Positions 62,894 to 64,000 of a stretch of 64,000 bases of DNA are shown piece by piece. Numbering within the stretch: the first letter of the stretch is position 1; every line of letters begins with the position of its first letter. Under the pieces are notes generated by a model. It was given only the letters and a program-made list of their open reading frames with translations. It was not told where the DNA came from and made no database searches. Both the position numbers and the translations under genes were made by a program. This stretch comes from Staphylococcus borealis (GTDB lineage: Bacteria > Bacillota > Bacilli > Staphylococcales > Staphylococcaceae): NCBI RefSeq assembly GCF_001224225.1, contig NZ_CUEE01000001.1:1-64000 (forward strand), written 5' to 3'.

Positions 62894-63032
62894 GGTAGTT
62901 CCTTCCTTCTACTAAAACATTTTATTACAGTTAAATACTTTAACATAATTTACATCATTTTTAGAAGTGTCTTGTTTCATGCTATAATTCAATGTGATTA
63001 TTAAATTTTGATGTTGAAGGGGTTTGAGACTA

Positions 63033-63200
63033 ATGGATTTAGAATCACAATTAGATGAATTAAAATATGATTATGTTCGATTACAAAATGACCTCGAAAA
63101 GCGAGAATCTCTAAATCAAACGATAGATCCTCTCGTTAAGCAATTAGAAGACATCGAATTACAAATTGCTGACATACGTGCTAAATCACGTCAGAAATAA
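63033..63200 (+). CDS. Small coiled-coil protein
   Basis: A 55-residue protein, MDLESQLDELKYDYVRLQND... ending DIRAKSRQK. Hydrophobic residues recur in heptads through nearly its whole length, predicting an alpha-helical coiled coil. It has no cysteine and no membrane segment. GAAGGGG lies about 10 bases upstream of the ATG. It is too short for usual length cutoffs but has good codon usage. Function unknown. Confidence 0.72.
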   Translation: MDLESQLDELKYDYVRLQNDLEKRESLNQTIDPLVKQLEDIELQIADIRAKSRQK

Positions 63201-63388
63201 CGATTGTCTTGATATAGACCATTTCAGGATTAATTTGTTGCCCTAGTGCTTTCTGTAGTAATCATCACAACTAAGAATAGTCGTACTTGGGCATCTTTCC
63301 AATCCATTTAGTAATTGCCAATATGTAATAAATTATATATTATTTTTAGACAAATCATATAAGTTGTAATTAGAAAGGAAGACAACAG

Positions 63389-63706
63389 GTGAAACTCTAC
63401 TTATTATTATTACCCGTTTTATATCTCATTGTTAGTTATATAAGTATTTTCAAAATGCATTCTATATTTATTCGCATTTTACGCATTATCATGGGTGTAT
63501 TATTACTATTTGTATTAGCCTTAACAACACTACAATTTCCAGCTGAAAACTGGTGGGTCTTTGTTGTATTAGCCCTACTTGTCGGTAATGTTGAAGTAAC
63601 TGCATTCAAAGCTTTAAAACATGATGCTAAAGCTGTTTCAATTCTGAATATCCTATCAGTTATTTTATTTGTAATTTATATCATTTTAATTTTTGTAATG
63701 TACTAA
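63389..63706 (+). CDS. Small three- to four-helix membrane protein
   Basis: A 105-residue protein of hydrophobic segments (about 1-20, 25-45, 50-70, 83-104) with short charged loops, such as KALKHDAKAVS. No catalytic motif is seen. S. aureus has a homologous gene beside the RND transporter gene, but no function is known to me. The GTG start is preceded by AAAGGAAG. Convergent to the RND gene, sharing a terminator. Confidence 0.78.
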   Translation: MKLYLLLLPVLYLIVSYISIFKMHSIFIRILRIIMGVLLLFVLALTTLQFPAENWWVFVVLALLVGNVEVTAFKALKHDAKAVSILNILSVILFVIYIILIFVMY

Positions 63707-63727
63707 ACCATTCTTTATAAGATTAAA

Positions 63728-63762
63728 AGTAGCCTAAGGCATCAATGTCTTAGGCTACTTTT
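63728..63762. terminator. Bidirectional terminator before the RND gene end
   Basis: AGTAGCCTAAGGCAT pairs with ATGTCTTAGGCTACT around a 2-base loop with one G-T pair. T-run and A-run flank it. Confidence 0.9.
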
Positions 63763-63791
63763 TACATATTAGCAATAGTTGGCTATATGTT

Positions 63792-64000
63792 TTATTTACG
63801 TGTTATTTTATTTTTTAAAGTGAAGAGGATTTCATAGATGACAGGTACTACAATTAAAGTAAGCAGTGTAGACGAAATTAATCCTCCAATGACAGTTGCT
63901 GCCATACCTTTTGATATTAATATTGAACTGTCTTGACCAAATAATAGTGGTAACAATGCGCCAATAGTGGCAATGGCTGTCATCAAAATTGGTCTAATAC
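63792..64000 (-). CDS. RND family (AcrB/AcrD-type) transporter, C-terminal end only
   Basis: About 69 codons reading IRPILMTAIATIGALLPLLF ... ending KNKITRK. The run with the GALLP segment, GMAATVIGGLISSTLLTLIVVPVIYE, is the last part of RND permeases (helices 11-12). The rest lies outside the window. In S. aureus the equivalent locus SA2056 encodes an RND protein reported to interact with cell-wall synthesis enzymes. The internal TTG at 63986 is not the start; the frame is open to the edge. Confidence 0.88.
   Translation of the reverse strand, partial: IRPILMTAIATIGALLPLLFGQDSSILISKGMAATVIGGLISSTLLTLIVVPVIYEILFTLKNKITRK

Overview
The window is chromosomal DNA from a Staphylococcus. It is AT-rich, carries the staphylococcal siderophore locus sfaABCD with htsABC, a lacRABCDFEG operon of the tagatose-6-phosphate type, the asp23/amaP stress operon, sepA and sdrM-like efflux genes, and the S10-spc-alpha ribosomal cluster without map between adk and infA. 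SepA, Asp23 and others differ from the S. aureus proteins as I remember them, so a coagulase-negative species is more likely than S. aureus. I cannot name the species from sequence reading alone.

Layout. 1-480: first bases of a 16S rRNA gene on the minus strand with two tandem promoters. 475-10100: Mrp-type ATPase, an efflux cluster (LmrS-like, SepA, SdrM-like), hemolysin III family protein, uridylyltransferase, and small housekeeping proteins including a probable heme monooxygenase. 10314-19623: staphyloferrin A system, with htsABC for uptake, sfaABC and divergent sfaD for synthesis and export, and Fur boxes before htsA and between sfaA and sfaD. 19706-26021: asp23-DUF2273-amaP stress operon behind a SigB-type promoter, a betaine transporter, two oxidoreductases and a lipoprotein hydrolase. 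26280-33694: lac operon with cre site, candidate LacR operators and lacR. lacD is broken by a one-base frameshift. 33963-34694: sirtuin. 35044-53815: rpsI-rplM (with L13 leader), truA, ECF transporter ATPases and T protein, then rplQ back to rpsJ. 54183-63706: small membrane protein, transposase remnant, pbuG with PurBoxes, topB, acetyltransferase, glcU-gdh, an AEC permease and two small proteins. 63792-64000: C-terminal end of an RND transporter that runs off the window.

Functionally the window combines growth machinery (rRNA, ribosomal proteins, RNA polymerase alpha, SecY, Adk, IF1) with nutrient systems under classical repressors: Fur for iron, LacR/CcpA for lactose, PurR for purines, SigB for stress. 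An intergenic repeat family with a STAR-like GC-rich core occurs in two nearly identical direct copies 27 kb apart, and more decayed copies lie in the opposite orientation. I did not find a clearly new biological system. The most notable points are the lacD frameshift, the repeat family, the IS110-type remnant, the overlapping hairpins after rplQ and the Mrp protein lacking its CxxC motif.
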